A stretch of DNA of 64,000 nucleotides from assembly GCF_020097135.1 (NCBI RefSeq), contig NZ_CP083608.1:1798001-1862000 (forward strand), read 5' to 3'. The notes beneath the pieces were generated by a model, which searched no databases, was not told the DNA's origin, and was given only the letters and a program-made list of their open reading frames with translations. Below, in pieces: positions 12,415 to 21,605 of the stretch (its first letter is position 1; the number at the start of each line of letters is the position of its first letter). The stretch comes from Macrococcus armenti. Its GTDB lineage: Bacteria > Bacillota > Bacilli > Staphylococcales > Staphylococcaceae. Position numbers and translations under genes: made by a program.

Positions 12415-13581
12415 ATGTTCAAGAAAAATTTCATCATTTTATCTATCATCGTATCAATATCAGGTATGACACAAGGAATGTTATTACCACTTATCGCAAT
12501 CATATTCGAACATGATAACGTTTCATCATTTATTAACGGACTTCATGCTTCTTCTATATATATCGGTGTCTTTTTAGCTTCATTATTTCTAGAAGGACTA
12601 CTCCGTAAATTTGGCTATAAAAACTTAATTATTATCGGTGGTGCAATCATATTCTTATCGCTCGGTCTGTTTCCGATACTTGAGAACATGACACTCTGGT
12701 TTATACTACGATTGCTCGTCGGCGTCGGAGATAACATGCTGCACTTCTCAACACAATCATGGCTTACAGAATCGACACCGAGACATAAACTCGGTCGCAT
12801 CATTTCAATCTATGGCTTAAGCTTTTCAGCAGGCTTTATGGTCGGGCCGTTACTATCTAAATTATATGATATACATGAATCACTACCTTTTGTTACAAGC
12901 AGTTTACTCACGCTTTGTGCCTGCAGTTTAATATTGTTACTGAAAAACCAATATCCTGAAGCACAGACATCTGTGATTTCACTCAAGAACACAACTGCAA
13001 ATTTCGGTAAAGTAATGAAGACGAGCTGGGTCGCATTTTTATTTCCGATGATGTATGGCGTGCTGGAAGCATGTTTAAACAGTAACTTCCCGGTATTCGC
13101 TATGAAAAATGGCGTCGATGTCAATTTAATCATCTTAATTATTCCTGCGTTCAGCTTAGGGGCGATTATGTTCCAGGTACCACTCGGTATGATTTCAGAC
13201 AAAGTCAATCGTAACGTACTGCTATCAACCGTGACATTTATCGGGGCATGTATCTTTATATTATGTCAATTCTTTATTAGTAATGGTTATGTATTACTTG
13301 TCCTATTTTTTATCGCAGGCATCTTTATCGGATCGCTTTATTCACTAGGTGTTACATTAATGACAGAAATCACACCGAAAGTACTCTTGCCAGCAGGAAA
13401 CTTAATGTGCGGACTGATATTCAGTATCGGTAGTATAACTGGACCGATTATCGGTGGGATGACGATACAGTTCTCACACAACACACAATTTTTTAGCTTT
13501 ATTGCCGCTATACTCCTGTTTATCAGTATTGCTACAATATACGACTACAGAAAGCGACTGACAATTAGAAATGAGGGATGA
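12415..13581 (+). CDS. MFS transporter
   Basis: This 388-residue, very hydrophobic protein has about 12 predicted membrane segments and the central MFS loop FQVPLGMISDKVNR between the sixth-to-eighth helices. It is probably a drug or small-molecule exporter. The ATG has aaggagg upstream. Its stop is 1 base before the chosen start of nos, so the two genes are likely cotranscribed. The substrate cannot be told from sequence alone, and a link to nitric oxide metabolism is only positional. Confidence 0.85.
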   Translation: MFKKNFIILSIIVSISGMTQGMLLPLIAIIFEHDNVSSFINGLHASSIYIGVFLASLFLEGLLRKFGYKNLIIIGGAIIFLSLGLFPILENMTLWFILRLLVGVGDNMLHFSTQSWLTESTPRHKLGRIISIYGLSFSAGFMVGPLLSKLYDIHESLPFVTSSLLTLCACSLILLLKNQYPEAQTSVISLKNTTANFGKVMKTSWVAFLFPMMYGVLEACLNSNFPVFAMKNGVDVNLIILIIPAFSLGAIMFQVPLGMISDKVNRNVLLSTVTFIGACIFILCQFFISNGYVLLVLFFIAGIFIGSLYSLGVTLMTEITPKVLLPAGNLMCGLIFSIGSITGPIIGGMTIQFSHNTQFFSFIAAILLFISIATIYDYRKRLTIRNEG

Positions 13582-13582
13582 C

Positions 13583-14626
13583 ATGGTCATCAATGAAGCA
13601 AAAGCTTTCATAACACAATTCTATAAAGAACAATGTTTAAGTGAACAATTAATGAAAGCACGTATTAAAGAAGTAGAAAAAGAAATAAAAGAAACTGACA
13701 CATATACACATACATTTGAAGAACTCGAATACGGCGCACGTGTTGCATGGCGTAACAGTAATCGTTGTATCGGCAGACTATTCTGGGATAAGTTGAAAGT
13801 AATAGATAACAGACATATCGATAGTGAAGCGGGATTTATCGAAGCAATTGAACACCATATAGAAAGCGCAACGAACGACGGCATGATCATACCGACAATT
13901 ACAATATTTGCTGATGCAAATAAACAGCGCATAAAACTATATAACGACCAGCTTATTCGCTACAGTGATGACCCGATAGTGCGTGAAACGAAAGCGCTTA
14001 TTGAACATACAGGGTATACAAATTTCGGTAAGTTCCTGCCACTCCTTTATTCGGTTGATGGTACATTTAAAACGCATGACATTAACAACGACATTATAAA
14101 AGAAGTACCGATTACACATCCAGAACATGAAGCATTCAATCAATTAAAACTCGCATGGTATGCAGTGCCGATTATTTCAAGCATGGACTTAAAAATCGGC
14201 GGACTCACATATCCGTTAGTGCCATTTAACGGCTGGTATATGGAAAGTGAAATCGCAAGCAGAAACTTCCTCGACGACTACCGTTATGACAAGATGAAAG
14301 ATATCGCAGAAGCGCTCGGTTTCGATACGACGACAACAGCAAGTTACTGGAGAGACAGAACCGTTGTTGAGATGAATTATGCAGTATATCACTCATTCAA
14401 AGCGCACGGCGTCTCAATCGTGGATCACTATACAGCGAGCAGACAATTCGCACGCTTCGAACAAAACGAAGCAGATGAAGGAAGAAAAGTAACCGGAGAC
14501 TGGACATGGCTAATACCTCCTATCTCACCATCAATCGTGCATAACTTCCATAAAGGGTATAAGAATATATACAACAATCCAAATTTCTATTACAAGAAAA
14601 AGATTGGCAAATGCCCGTTTATGTGA
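13583..14626 (+). CDS. nos: Nitric oxide synthase oxygenase
   Basis: The 347-residue protein is a bacterial NOS with the oxygenase domain only. It makes NO and citrulline from arginine, taking electrons from separate reductases. The haem-thiolate cysteine is in WRNSNRCIGR at about residue 62. The substrate-binding segment GWYMESEIASRNF and the C-terminal pterin-site region DWTWLIPP are present. I chose the ATG at 13583 because gagg lies 6 bases upstream; an in-frame ATG at 13571 overlaps the MFS gene. In staphylococci NOS helps with oxidative stress defence and respiration. Here its partner is an MFS gene rather than a prephenate dehydratase gene. Confidence 0.95.
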   Translation: MVINEAKAFITQFYKEQCLSEQLMKARIKEVEKEIKETDTYTHTFEELEYGARVAWRNSNRCIGRLFWDKLKVIDNRHIDSEAGFIEAIEHHIESATNDGMIIPTITIFADANKQRIKLYNDQLIRYSDDPIVRETKALIEHTGYTNFGKFLPLLYSVDGTFKTHDINNDIIKEVPITHPEHEAFNQLKLAWYAVPIISSMDLKIGGLTYPLVPFNGWYMESEIASRNFLDDYRYDKMKDIAEALGFDTTTTASYWRDRTVVEMNYAVYHSFKAHGVSIVDHYTASRQFARFEQNEADEGRKVTGDWTWLIPPISPSIVHNFHKGYKNIYNNPNFYYKKKIGKCPFM

Positions 14627-14644
14627 TGTTTGAATGAGACAATT

Positions 14645-14940
14645 GGACAATTTCAGGGGGCTGTCACGACTCGGTGTTAAGTTGTGACAATTTCAAGGGT
14701 TTTGTCACGACTCGGTGTTAAGTTGTGACAATTTCAAGGGTTTTGTCACGACTCGGTGTTAAGTTGTGACAATTTCAAGGGTTTTGTCACGACTCGGTGT
14801 TAGGTTGTGACAATTTCAAGGGTTTTGTCACGACTCGGTGTTAGGTTGTGACAATTTCAAGGGTTTTGTCACGACTCGGTGTTAAGTTATGACAATTTCA
14901 AGGGTTTTGTCACGACTCGGTGTTAAGTTGTGACAATTTC
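14645..14940. repeat. 41-bp tandem hairpin repeat array R1
   Basis: Units begin at 14685, 14726, 14767, 14808, 14849 and 14890, all exactly 41 bases apart, with a 40-base variant before (14645) and a partial unit at 14931. Each unit contains GTGACAA, 11 bases, then TTGTCAC, so each can fold into a hairpin. Units differ at only a few positions (for example taagttg, taggttg, taagtta). The array fills the gap between nos and the next gene and contains no coding frame. Confidence 0.95.
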
Positions 14941-14979
14941 TATATATCTTTCGTATAAATTTTATTGGAGGAACGGAAT

Positions 14980-15519
14980 GTGAAGATTACTACATACGCA
15001 TTTAACATACATTTACATGACCTCGAATACGAACATAAAAACAAGACATTATCGCCTGCCAACCAGCATCAAACTCTCATTCCTATTGGAGAAGATTTCA
15101 AAAAGATAGAACTATTTAGTATCGAAGACAATGAAGGATATTTTGAAGGAAGTATCACCATCGATTACAACGGACAAGAAATAGTAAAAAAGCATATACA
15201 AACTTGTGATTTATACATGCTTTGGTTTGACTTATATCAAACAACTATTTCAAATGAATATGAATTCTCCTACTTAGATATTGATTTTGAAATTCATACA
15301 ATTAAAAAAGAAAAAAGTATTGTTCTTACTATGTATGAAACAAAGGAAAATCAAGTTACTTATACACTACCTTTAGATGAATATACGCAGGCTATTAAAG
15401 TAGGTTTACTTGAATTTTATAATCACTTAAATCATGATTATGTCCGAAATAATTTCGATAGTCCTTATTACTTTATGCTTGAAAAAATTTATACGAGTAT
15501 TAATTACATTGGGAGTTAA
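14980..15519 (+). CDS. Hypothetical protein
   Basis: This 179-residue soluble protein is not recognised. I chose a GTG start at 14980, 8 bases after ggagg; an in-frame TTG at 14965 lies within the ribosome site. It is rich in beta-strand-like alternation in the first half and acidic/aromatic residues throughout, with no signal peptide or membrane segment. It follows the R1 repeat array and is followed after 5 bases by a small broken reading frame. AT-rich codon use fits an accessory gene. Confidence 0.65.
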   Translation: MKITTYAFNIHLHDLEYEHKNKTLSPANQHQTLIPIGEDFKKIELFSIEDNEGYFEGSITIDYNGQEIVKKHIQTCDLYMLWFDLYQTTISNEYEFSYLDIDFEIHTIKKEKSIVLTMYETKENQVTYTLPLDEYTQAIKVGLLEFYNHLNHDYVRNNFDSPYYFMLEKIYTSINYIGS

Positions 15520-15524
15520 CTTGT

Positions 15525-15695
15525 ATGTCATCTAATACTTTTGATCATCTGCATGTTGGATAATATGATAACAGCTATGAAATTGTTAACATATTAAAAG
15601 AATACGAGTATGTTAATTATATCCACTATAAGATATTAGAGATAGATAAAAACGAATTAAGTTATGAAGAAGCTTTTAATTATTTTAAAGAATAG
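15525..15695 (+). pseudogene. Small gene broken by in-frame TAA
   Basis: From ATG 15525 the frame reads 12 codons (MSSNTFDHLHVG), meets TAA at 15561-15563, then stays open for 43 more codons (YDNSYEIVNILKEYEYVNYI and onward) to TAG at 15695. The second part has protein-like composition with acidic and aromatic residues and no suitable start of its own. It lies 5 bases after the previous stop, so it was probably the second gene of that pair. Confidence 0.5.
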
Positions 15696-15760
15696 TTAAC
15701 AAAGGTTGAATTAATAATTCAGCCTTATCCAACTCTAAAAGTCTCTAATTTTCTTAAACA

Positions 15761-15813
15761 TGAACTGCACCCCAATAGTTAAGTTTTAGATTTAACTATT
15801 GGGGTGCAGTTCA
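15761..15813. repeat. Perfect 22-bp inverted repeat resembling IS3-family ends
   Basis: Two perfect 22-base arms (15761-15782 and 15792-15813) flank a 9-base loop. The element starts TGAACTGCACCCC and ends GGGGTGCAGTTCA. TG...CA termini and the CACCCC block recall the ends of IS150-group (IS3 family) elements. No target duplication or transposase is seen. It could be a minimal remnant or a terminator for the flanking genes. Confidence 0.6.
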
Positions 15814-15888
15814 CTAGTCTCTTTTCCCTTTATAACATTTAATTATATATCACACTTGTAAACCGATACTCTAAATCGATCTCATTCA

Positions 15889-17022
15889 TCACTTCTCCCC
15901 TACATTCTCTGATGCTACTTCAATCACATCAAAGAAGTCATCTACTTCTTCTTTTTTTATATTTTTCAAGTTTTTATTTTGTGCGCATACGACATGCGAT
16001 GCCTGTCCTATCTTAACGGAACATGAATCACCTTCAAAGTCGTTATCAACGATATATATATCTTTATTTTTTGCGCCTTCATAGCTCTGGAATAGTATCG
16101 CGTGTTTATCTTTAATACCTTTGAATGTGTTGCACCTAATAACTGTAAGCTCTCCCGCTTCTCCTTTATGCACATGGCCGGATAAGTCTGTCGTATACTT
16201 ACCACTTTTTGTTGAACGGTATCGAATACCACCTGCACAGTCGATAAATTCATTATCGTGAATATGCAGTACTTTTGATTTCAGGAATGTCAGTGCATAA
16301 TCGCCCATTCCTTCGAATGTATTGTTTCGCACTGTTATATTCTCATAGTAAACTTCATGGTGACTCGCATGTGAGCCAATCGCACGGTTCCACGGTTTCA
16401 TTGACGGATCTCCTGAGTTTCCGAAATAGCAGTTTTCGATAATAACATTTTTCGTCGGTGTTGCATCATATGCTCCAAACTTCGGAAATGAGTCTTTCAG
16501 CTGCAAATCAATTTGTATCGCTTCACTGAATGCACGTTCCCCACTATCATCTCGAAATCCAAGAAACTTACATCCTGATACTTTAAATCCATCTAGTCCA
16601 CATGCATCTATTGCATGTCCTTGTACGACGTTTTTAAATGTCACATCTTTTATCGTAATTTCACGTGCATGTCCAAGCGACATTATTGTGTTGTTATAGT
16701 TCAGTAAGTGTCCGTTCTGATTAAACGTCCCACCTTCTATCGTAATAAATCCATTGCCTTCGTATCCTTTATACTGATCACCTTTATTGCCATTTTTAAG
16801 AAGTGCAAATGGGCTCATTCTAATAATTTCTGCATCTTTATGCAGTTGTAAGTACGTATGATTATAAATGACAAGCTCTTTAGATATATAATACTTACCT
16901 TTTGGAACATATATTTTTACGGGGTGTTGCTTCGCAATATTTAGTGCTCGCTGAAACCCTATCGTATCAAAGATGATATTTTTCCCTTTTACGCCACAAT
17001 TTAATACGTTTACTTTTTTCAA
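15889..17022 (-). CDS. Right-handed beta-helix (pectate-lyase-like) protein
   Basis: The 377-residue protein opens with VNVLNCGVKGKN and a segment like IYVPKGKYYISKEL, the typical N-terminal cap of pectate lyase superfamily 3 folds. Many short repeats of the type NVIIENCYF, ITVRNNTFEG and VLHIHDNEFIDC follow, the rungs of a parallel beta-helix. There is no signal peptide or membrane segment. The start is uncertain: a TTG at 17022 lies 5 bases after aggtgg, while an in-frame GTG at 17031 overlaps it. Such folds act on polysaccharides or form phage tailspikes, but no phage genes are near. Substrate unknown. Confidence 0.75.
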   Translation of the reverse strand: MKKVNVLNCGVKGKNIIFDTIGFQRALNIAKQHPVKIYVPKGKYYISKELVIYNHTYLQLHKDAEIIRMSPFALLKNGNKGDQYKGYEGNGFITIEGGTFNQNGHLLNYNNTIMSLGHAREITIKDVTFKNVVQGHAIDACGLDGFKVSGCKFLGFRDDSGERAFSEAIQIDLQLKDSFPKFGAYDATPTKNVIIENCYFGNSGDPSMKPWNRAIGSHASHHEVYYENITVRNNTFEGMGDYALTFLKSKVLHIHDNEFIDCAGGIRYRSTKSGKYTTDLSGHVHKGEAGELTVIRCNTFKGIKDKHAILFQSYEGAKNKDIYIVDNDFEGDSCSVKIGQASHVVCAQNKNLKNIKKEEVDDFFDVIEVASENVGEK

Positions 17023-17101
17023 TAATTCCACCTACATCTCTTTTATACTATAATGTTGAGTATACCCATTTTTACGTAAATTATGTTAAGGAGTGATTGT
17101 T

Positions 17102-17659
17102 TTGAAGGATGCTTTAATTATTGTAGATTATTCGTATGACTTCGTTGCGCTTGATGGTAAATTGACTTGTGGTGAACCGGCAATTGCTTTAGAATCAGCA
17201 CTTGCTGCTAAGTGGGAGCAATATGTGAATGCCGATAAACCGGTATATGTACTGATGGATTTACATTTTGAAAATGATACGCATCACCCTGAATCGAAGC
17301 TTTTCCCTCCTCATAATATTGAGGGCACAGATGGTAGAAAGTTATACGGAAAGCTTGATGCGTTATATCAAAGAGATAAAGAGAACGACAATGTCTACTG
17401 GTTAGATAAACGTCGCTATAGCGCATTCAGTGGTACACCACTGCATCAGTTACTGACTGAACGTGGTATTCACAATATCGAACTTACAGGTGTATGTACG
17501 GATATTTGCGTATTACATACTGCAATGGATGGTTATAATTTAGGCTATGAGATGTACGTTGACGAACGTGCAGTCACGTCGTTCAATGCGACAGGTCACG
17601 CATATGCACTGGAACACTTCAAAAATGTATTAGGCATGACTGTAGATAGCGCCGAATAA
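17102..17659 (+). CDS. pncA: Nicotinamidase (cysteine hydrolase) PncA
   Basis: The 185-residue isochorismatase-fold enzyme should hydrolyse nicotinamide to nicotinate and ammonia. The catalytic Asp lies in IVDYSYDF, metal ligands in DLHFENDTHHPES, and the nucleophilic Cys in GVCTDICVLHTA. A TTG start at 17102 follows aaggag by 8 bases; the longer open frame from GTG 17093 overlaps that site. It precedes ppaC by 42 bases in the same direction. With pncB and nadE at 10-12 kb it completes the salvage of nicotinamide. Confidence 0.9.
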   Translation: MKDALIIVDYSYDFVALDGKLTCGEPAIALESALAAKWEQYVNADKPVYVLMDLHFENDTHHPESKLFPPHNIEGTDGRKLYGKLDALYQRDKENDNVYWLDKRRYSAFSGTPLHQLLTERGIHNIELTGVCTDICVLHTAMDGYNLGYEMYVDERAVTSFNATGHAYALEHFKNVLGMTVDSAE

Positions 17660-17701
17660 TCGTGATAAACTAATAACAAACATGTTTAAAGGAGAAGAAC
17701 T

Positions 17702-18622
17702 ATGACAATTTTAACTTTTGGACATCAAAATCCAGATACAGACACAATCACTTCAGCTTTAGTAATGGCTGACTTACAAAAAGCTTTAGGAAAAGATATT
17801 GAAGCTGTACGTTTAGGCGATATTAACGGCGAAACTGAATATGCATTAAATAACTTCGGCGTAGCAGCACCACGCTTAATCGAAAAGCTGAATAAGGAAG
17901 AAGTTATTTTAGTTGACCATAACGAATTCCAGCAATCAGCTTCTGGTATTGAAGAGGCAACAATCTTAATGGTAGTAGACCACCACCGTATCGCAAACTT
18001 CGAAACTGCTGGTCCACTTTACTACCGTGCTGAGCCTGTAGGATGTACGGCAACGATTTTACGTAAGATGTACAAAGAAAACGATGTAGAAATCAAACCT
18101 GAGATTGCTGGTTTAATGTTATCTGCAATCATTTCAGATACTTTATTATTCAAGTCACCAACTTGTACAGATGAAGATATAAAAGCTGCTGAAGCTTTAG
18201 CTGAAATTGCAAACATCGACCTTCAGTCATACGGTCTTGAAATGTTAAAAGCAGGTGCATCAACGAAAGATAAAACTGCTGAAGAACTATTAAATATCGA
18301 TGCCAAGTCTTTCGCTATGGGTGATCACGAAGTACGTGTTGCACAAGTAAACACTGTAGATATCGACGAAGTGCTTGCACGTCAGGATGAACTTGAACAA
18401 GCAATTAACGCTGAAACTGCTCAAGAAGGTTATGCATTATTCGTACTTGTTGTGACGGATATCTTAAATTCTAACTCTAAAGTTTTAGCACTAGGCCAAC
18501 AACAACCTGCAGTGGAAAAAGCATTCAATGTAGCACTTGATCAAAACACAGCATTATTAGAAGGCGTTGTGTCTCGTAAGAAGCAAGTTGTTCCACAATT
18601 AACAGCTGCACTTACTGAATAA
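17702..18622 (+). CDS. ppaC: Manganese-dependent inorganic pyrophosphatase PpaC
   Basis: The 306-residue family II pyrophosphatase of the DHH superfamily hydrolyses pyrophosphate to phosphate in the cytosol. FGHQNPDTD near residue 6 carries the first metal ligands, and VVDHHR near residue 90 is the DHH motif. A C-terminal DHHA2 domain ends with [10 protein letters not shown], which binds the substrate. The ATG has ggagaag upstream. It is followed after 12 bases by a small GNAT gene and the pair shares one terminator. Confidence 0.96.
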   Translation: MTILTFGHQNPDTDTITSALVMADLQKALGKDIEAVRLGDINGETEYALNNFGVAAPRLIEKLNKEEVILVDHNEFQQSASGIEEATILMVVDHHRIANFETAGPLYYRAEPVGCTATILRKMYKENDVEIKPEIAGLMLSAIISDTLLFKSPTCTDEDIKAAEALAEIANIDLQSYGLEMLKAGASTKDKTAEELLNIDAKSFAMGDHEVRVAQVNTVDIDEVLARQDELEQAINAETAQEGYALFVLVVTDILNSNSKVLALGQQQPAVEKAFNVALDQNTALLEGVVSRKKQVVPQLTAALTE

Positions 18623-18634
18623 GGAGTGAGTTAA

Positions 18635-18901
18635 ATGGAAATATTGCAAGGAGAAAATAAATTTTATGTTGGAAATGCTGCATCACCTGATGCTGAAATT
18701 ACGTTTCAACGTTCTGGTGATGCCATCGTAATCGACCATACATTTACAGATCCTAAATTACGTGGTCAGGGCGTTGCGAAAGCACTTGTTGAACGTGCTG
18801 TTCAATATGCGCGCGACAACAACTTAAAAGTTACACCGCTTTGTTCTTATGCGCGTGTCGTAATGGAAAGAGATCCTGCAATGCAATCATTAATTAAATA
18901 A
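18635..18901 (+). CDS. Small GNAT-like N-acetyltransferase (YjdJ type)
   Basis: The 88-residue protein is a minimal GNAT domain of the YjdJ-like class. It has an acetyl-CoA loop DPKLRGQGVAKALVE at about residues 47-61 and the C-terminal LCSYARVVME that is typical of this short family. The substrate is unknown. It lies 12 bases after ppaC with its own aaggagtg site and is probably the last gene of that operon. Confidence 0.85.
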   Translation: MEILQGENKFYVGNAASPDAEITFQRSGDAIVIDHTFTDPKLRGQGVAKALVERAVQYARDNNLKVTPLCSYARVVMERDPAMQSLIK

Positions 18902-18902
18902 A

Positions 18903-18940
18903 TCAAAGGCGCGATTCGTAAATACGAATCGCGCCTTTGA
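18903..18940. terminator. Strong hairpin after ppaC-GNAT operon
   Basis: Arms of 18 bases (TCAAAGGCGCGATTCGTA and its complement) form a perfect hairpin around AA immediately after the GNAT stop. The T run after it is weak, but position favours a terminator. Confidence 0.75.
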
Positions 18941-19018
18941 TTTGAAAGAATGAAAAAATGGTATGGTGTTATTATATACCGAATTATCTGAATAATCAAT
19001 AATTAATTTACATTTTTA

Positions 19019-19975
19019 TTAAAACAATAAATCCATCTGAACTTTTATTTCGTCAATAAGCTGCATCGTTTTGCTCGAAGTCTCAATATTAAAGTCATTA
19101 CTGCCTTCATTGATCGCTTTAATAAAATGCGCAATCTCATATTGCATCGGTAGTCCGTCACAGCTGAATGTATCGATTACTTCCCCTGCGCGATTCATCT
19201 TTACGATGTGAGATGGCGCCGAAATTTTATCGATTGTAATGATTCCTTCTTCACCGATAATTTCTGATGGTAAATGACTATCAATAATTTTCGAAAATGA
19301 TAAAAGCGCCGTCATATTATGATAGTTACAAATTACTGTACCTTGGCAATCCGCACCTGTCGATAATATCTTTCCAGTTGCCTGAACGGTTTTAGGATAT
19401 CCAAATAAATCAACGAGTGGGCTAATCGTATACACCCCTAAATCCATTAAAGCACCATTCCCTAACTCCGGTTTGAATGCATTTTCGATAATGCCCGATT
19501 TATATTTATCAAATCTTGAAGAATATTGGTTATAATGAAAATTAACACGTCTTACTGTACCGATTTCATCAATCCATGTTTTTAGCTTTAAATATGCTGG
19601 TGAATATATACTTTTCATCGCTTCCATAAAATGCACGCCATTATTTTCCTGTGCCTGGACCATTAAATTAAAGTTCTTTAAAGAAGTCGTAATCGGCTTT
19701 TCAGAAAGCACGTGTTTCTTATGATTCATTGCTTGAATCGCCTGCTGATGATGATATATATTTGGTGTAGCAATATAGATTGCCTCTAATGCGTCATCTG
19801 CTAAAAACGTATCAAAGTTATCGGTATAATTCGGAAAGTTATGGCGTTCGCTAAATGCCTTCGCCCTATCCATTGTTCTTGAGTACACGCTGTGAAGTTC
19901 GAAACCTTCCGTAACTTTACCCGCTTCAATAAAACGATCTGTAATCCAGTTCGTTCCGATAATTCCAAATTTCAT
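19019..19975 (-). CDS. Gfo/Idh/MocA-family oxidoreductase
   Basis: The 318-residue NAD(P)-dependent dehydrogenase has an N-terminal Rossmann fold (FGIIGTNWI), the family motif EKPITTS with the conserved EKP near residue 91, and a C-terminal alpha/beta domain used for substrate binding. Members act on sugars, inositols or related alcohols. The ATG follows aggtgttact. It is divergent from the aldehyde dehydrogenase gene with about 66 bases between. The substrate cannot be told. Confidence 0.88.
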   Translation of the reverse strand: MKFGIIGTNWITDRFIEAGKVTEGFELHSVYSRTMDRAKAFSERHNFPNYTDNFDTFLADDALEAIYIATPNIYHHQQAIQAMNHKKHVLSEKPITTSLKNFNLMVQAQENNGVHFMEAMKSIYSPAYLKLKTWIDEIGTVRRVNFHYNQYSSRFDKYKSGIIENAFKPELGNGALMDLGVYTISPLVDLFGYPKTVQATGKILSTGADCQGTVICNYHNMTALLSFSKIIDSHLPSEIIGEEGIITIDKISAPSHIVKMNRAGEVIDTFSCDGLPMQYEIAHFIKAINEGSNDFNIETSSKTMQLIDEIKVQMDLLF

Positions 19976-20041
19976 AGTAACACCTCGTAATCAAGTTTTT
20001 TTATAGTATACCCTATTTATAAATAGATGGAGGCCAAATTT

Positions 20042-21412
20042 ATGATAAATTCCAAACTTTCGCATATACGTGATTTCTTTGACACAGATGCGACGAAAGA
20101 TGTAAAATTCAGAAAGAAATATTTGAAAGCATTAAAGAAAGCGATTAAGAAATATGAAAGCGAAGTTCTTGAAGCACTGGCAAGCGATCTCGGGAAGAAT
20201 AAAGTTGAAGCTTATGCGACAGAAGTAGGTTTCGTACGCAAAGAACTTTCATTTGTGTTAAAGGAATTAAAAGGCTGGACGAAAACAAAGTCAGTGACAA
20301 CACCGATGATGCAGTTTCCTGCAAAAAGTTTCATTCAATATGAACCTTATGGCACTGTGCTTGTGATCGGTCCATTTAATTATCCGTTCCAGCTTGTTAT
20401 GTCCCCTCTTATCGGTGCACTCGCTGCAGGTAACTGCGCTGTTGTTAAACCTTCTGAGATGACACCCGCTACAAGTGAAGTGATTCAGCGTATTATCGAA
20501 GAAGTATTTCCGGAAAATTACGTCACTGTTATTCAAGGAGAAAAAGAAGTTACATCTGCACTGCTTGATGAACGTTTTGATTATATTTTCTTTACGGGTA
20601 GTACACGCGTCGGACAAATTGTATACGAGAAAGCGAGCAAGCACTTAACTCCAGTAACACTTGAACTTGGCGGAAAGAGCCCTGTCATCATTGATGAGAC
20701 AGCTAATCTTAAAGTCGCTGCAGAACGCGTCGCTTTCGGTAAGTTTATGAATGCCGGACAAACTTGTGTCGCACCAGACTACGTGCTTGTACATAATAAA
20801 GTAAAGATGAAGTTCGTAAAAGCTTTACAGACAACCATTCATGAATTTTATGGTAGTAATATTGAGCAGAGCGAGGATTTCGGCCGTATCGTAAACGAGC
20901 ACCATTTCAATAGATTAAAAGAAATAATCGATAACGATCACCGCTTCATTATTTATGGTGGTAATAATAATCGAGCAGAACGTTTTATTGAACCGACTGT
21001 AATGCTTGATCCTTCAATGGAATCAGCAGCGATGCAGGATGAAATATTCGGTCCAGTATTGCCGGTTATCGGCTACGATGATATGGACGAAGTATATCGC
21101 ACAATTAAACAATTCGAAAAACCGCTCGCACTGTATTTATTTTCAGAAGATGATGACCAGGTTGAAACAGTATTCAGCAAACTTTCATTCGGTGGAGGAT
21201 GCGTGAATGACACAATTCTGCATTTAGCTAACCCGAATTTACCGTTCGGCGGCGTAGGACACTCAGGCATCGGACATTATCACGGCAAGTACTCATTCGA
21301 ATGTTTCAGCCATACGAAAAGCTATATTACAAAAAGCACTAAACTAGAATCAGGACTTTTATTCCCACCATACAAAGGCAAATTCAAATATGTGAAACAA
21401 CTGTTTAAATAA
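20042..21412 (+). CDS. Aldehyde dehydrogenase
   Basis: The 456-residue class 3-like aldehyde dehydrogenase oxidises aldehydes with NAD(P). Visible are the cofactor region TGSTRVGQ, the general base in LELGGKSP, the catalytic Cys in NAGQTCVAPDYV and the C-terminal PFGGVGHSGIGHYHGKYSF. The C-terminus is hydrophobic/basic (LLFPPYKGKFKYVKQLF), as in enzymes acting on fatty aldehydes. I chose the ATG at 20042, 8 bases after ggagg; the upstream ATG at 20027 overlaps that site. A terminator follows. Confidence 0.93.
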   Translation: MINSKLSHIRDFFDTDATKDVKFRKKYLKALKKAIKKYESEVLEALASDLGKNKVEAYATEVGFVRKELSFVLKELKGWTKTKSVTTPMMQFPAKSFIQYEPYGTVLVIGPFNYPFQLVMSPLIGALAAGNCAVVKPSEMTPATSEVIQRIIEEVFPENYVTVIQGEKEVTSALLDERFDYIFFTGSTRVGQIVYEKASKHLTPVTLELGGKSPVIIDETANLKVAAERVAFGKFMNAGQTCVAPDYVLVHNKVKMKFVKALQTTIHEFYGSNIEQSEDFGRIVNEHHFNRLKEIIDNDHRFIIYGGNNNRAERFIEPTVMLDPSMESAAMQDEIFGPVLPVIGYDDMDEVYRTIKQFEKPLALYLFSEDDDQVETVFSKLSFGGGCVNDTILHLANPNLPFGGVGHSGIGHYHGKYSFECFSHTKSYITKSTKLESGLLFPPYKGKFKYVKQLFK

Positions 21413-21420
21413 ATTTGAGA

Positions 21421-21457
21421 GCGAAATTGGCGTGTTGCCAATTTTGCTTTTGTTTTT
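21421..21457 (+). terminator. Terminator after aldehyde dehydrogenase
   Basis: Arms GCGAAATTGGC and GCCAATTTTGC around GTGTT are followed by TTTTGTTTTTT. Confidence 0.85.
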
Positions 21458-21463
21458 TGCCCC

Positions 21464-21487
21464 GATTTTGGCACCGCGCCAATTTCT
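21464..21487. repeat. Single R2-type hairpin unit upstream of NERD gene
   Basis: CGATTTTGGCACCGCGCCAA is present here as in the array downstream of the NERD gene (22541-22740), so the gene has the same repeat on both sides. Confidence 0.8.
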
Positions 21488-21605
21488 GTATATTAATTTT
21501 TAAATAAAATTATATAACACTAATATTTACGAATCTATAAATACTTTTTACATAAAATTATCATATATCTCCTATAATTAAATCATCATATATAAGGAGC
21601 AGAAA

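Noticed and set aside
14645..14940. R1 as a CRISPR array
   Set aside because: There are no unique spacers: the whole 41-base unit repeats, and no cas genes are present.
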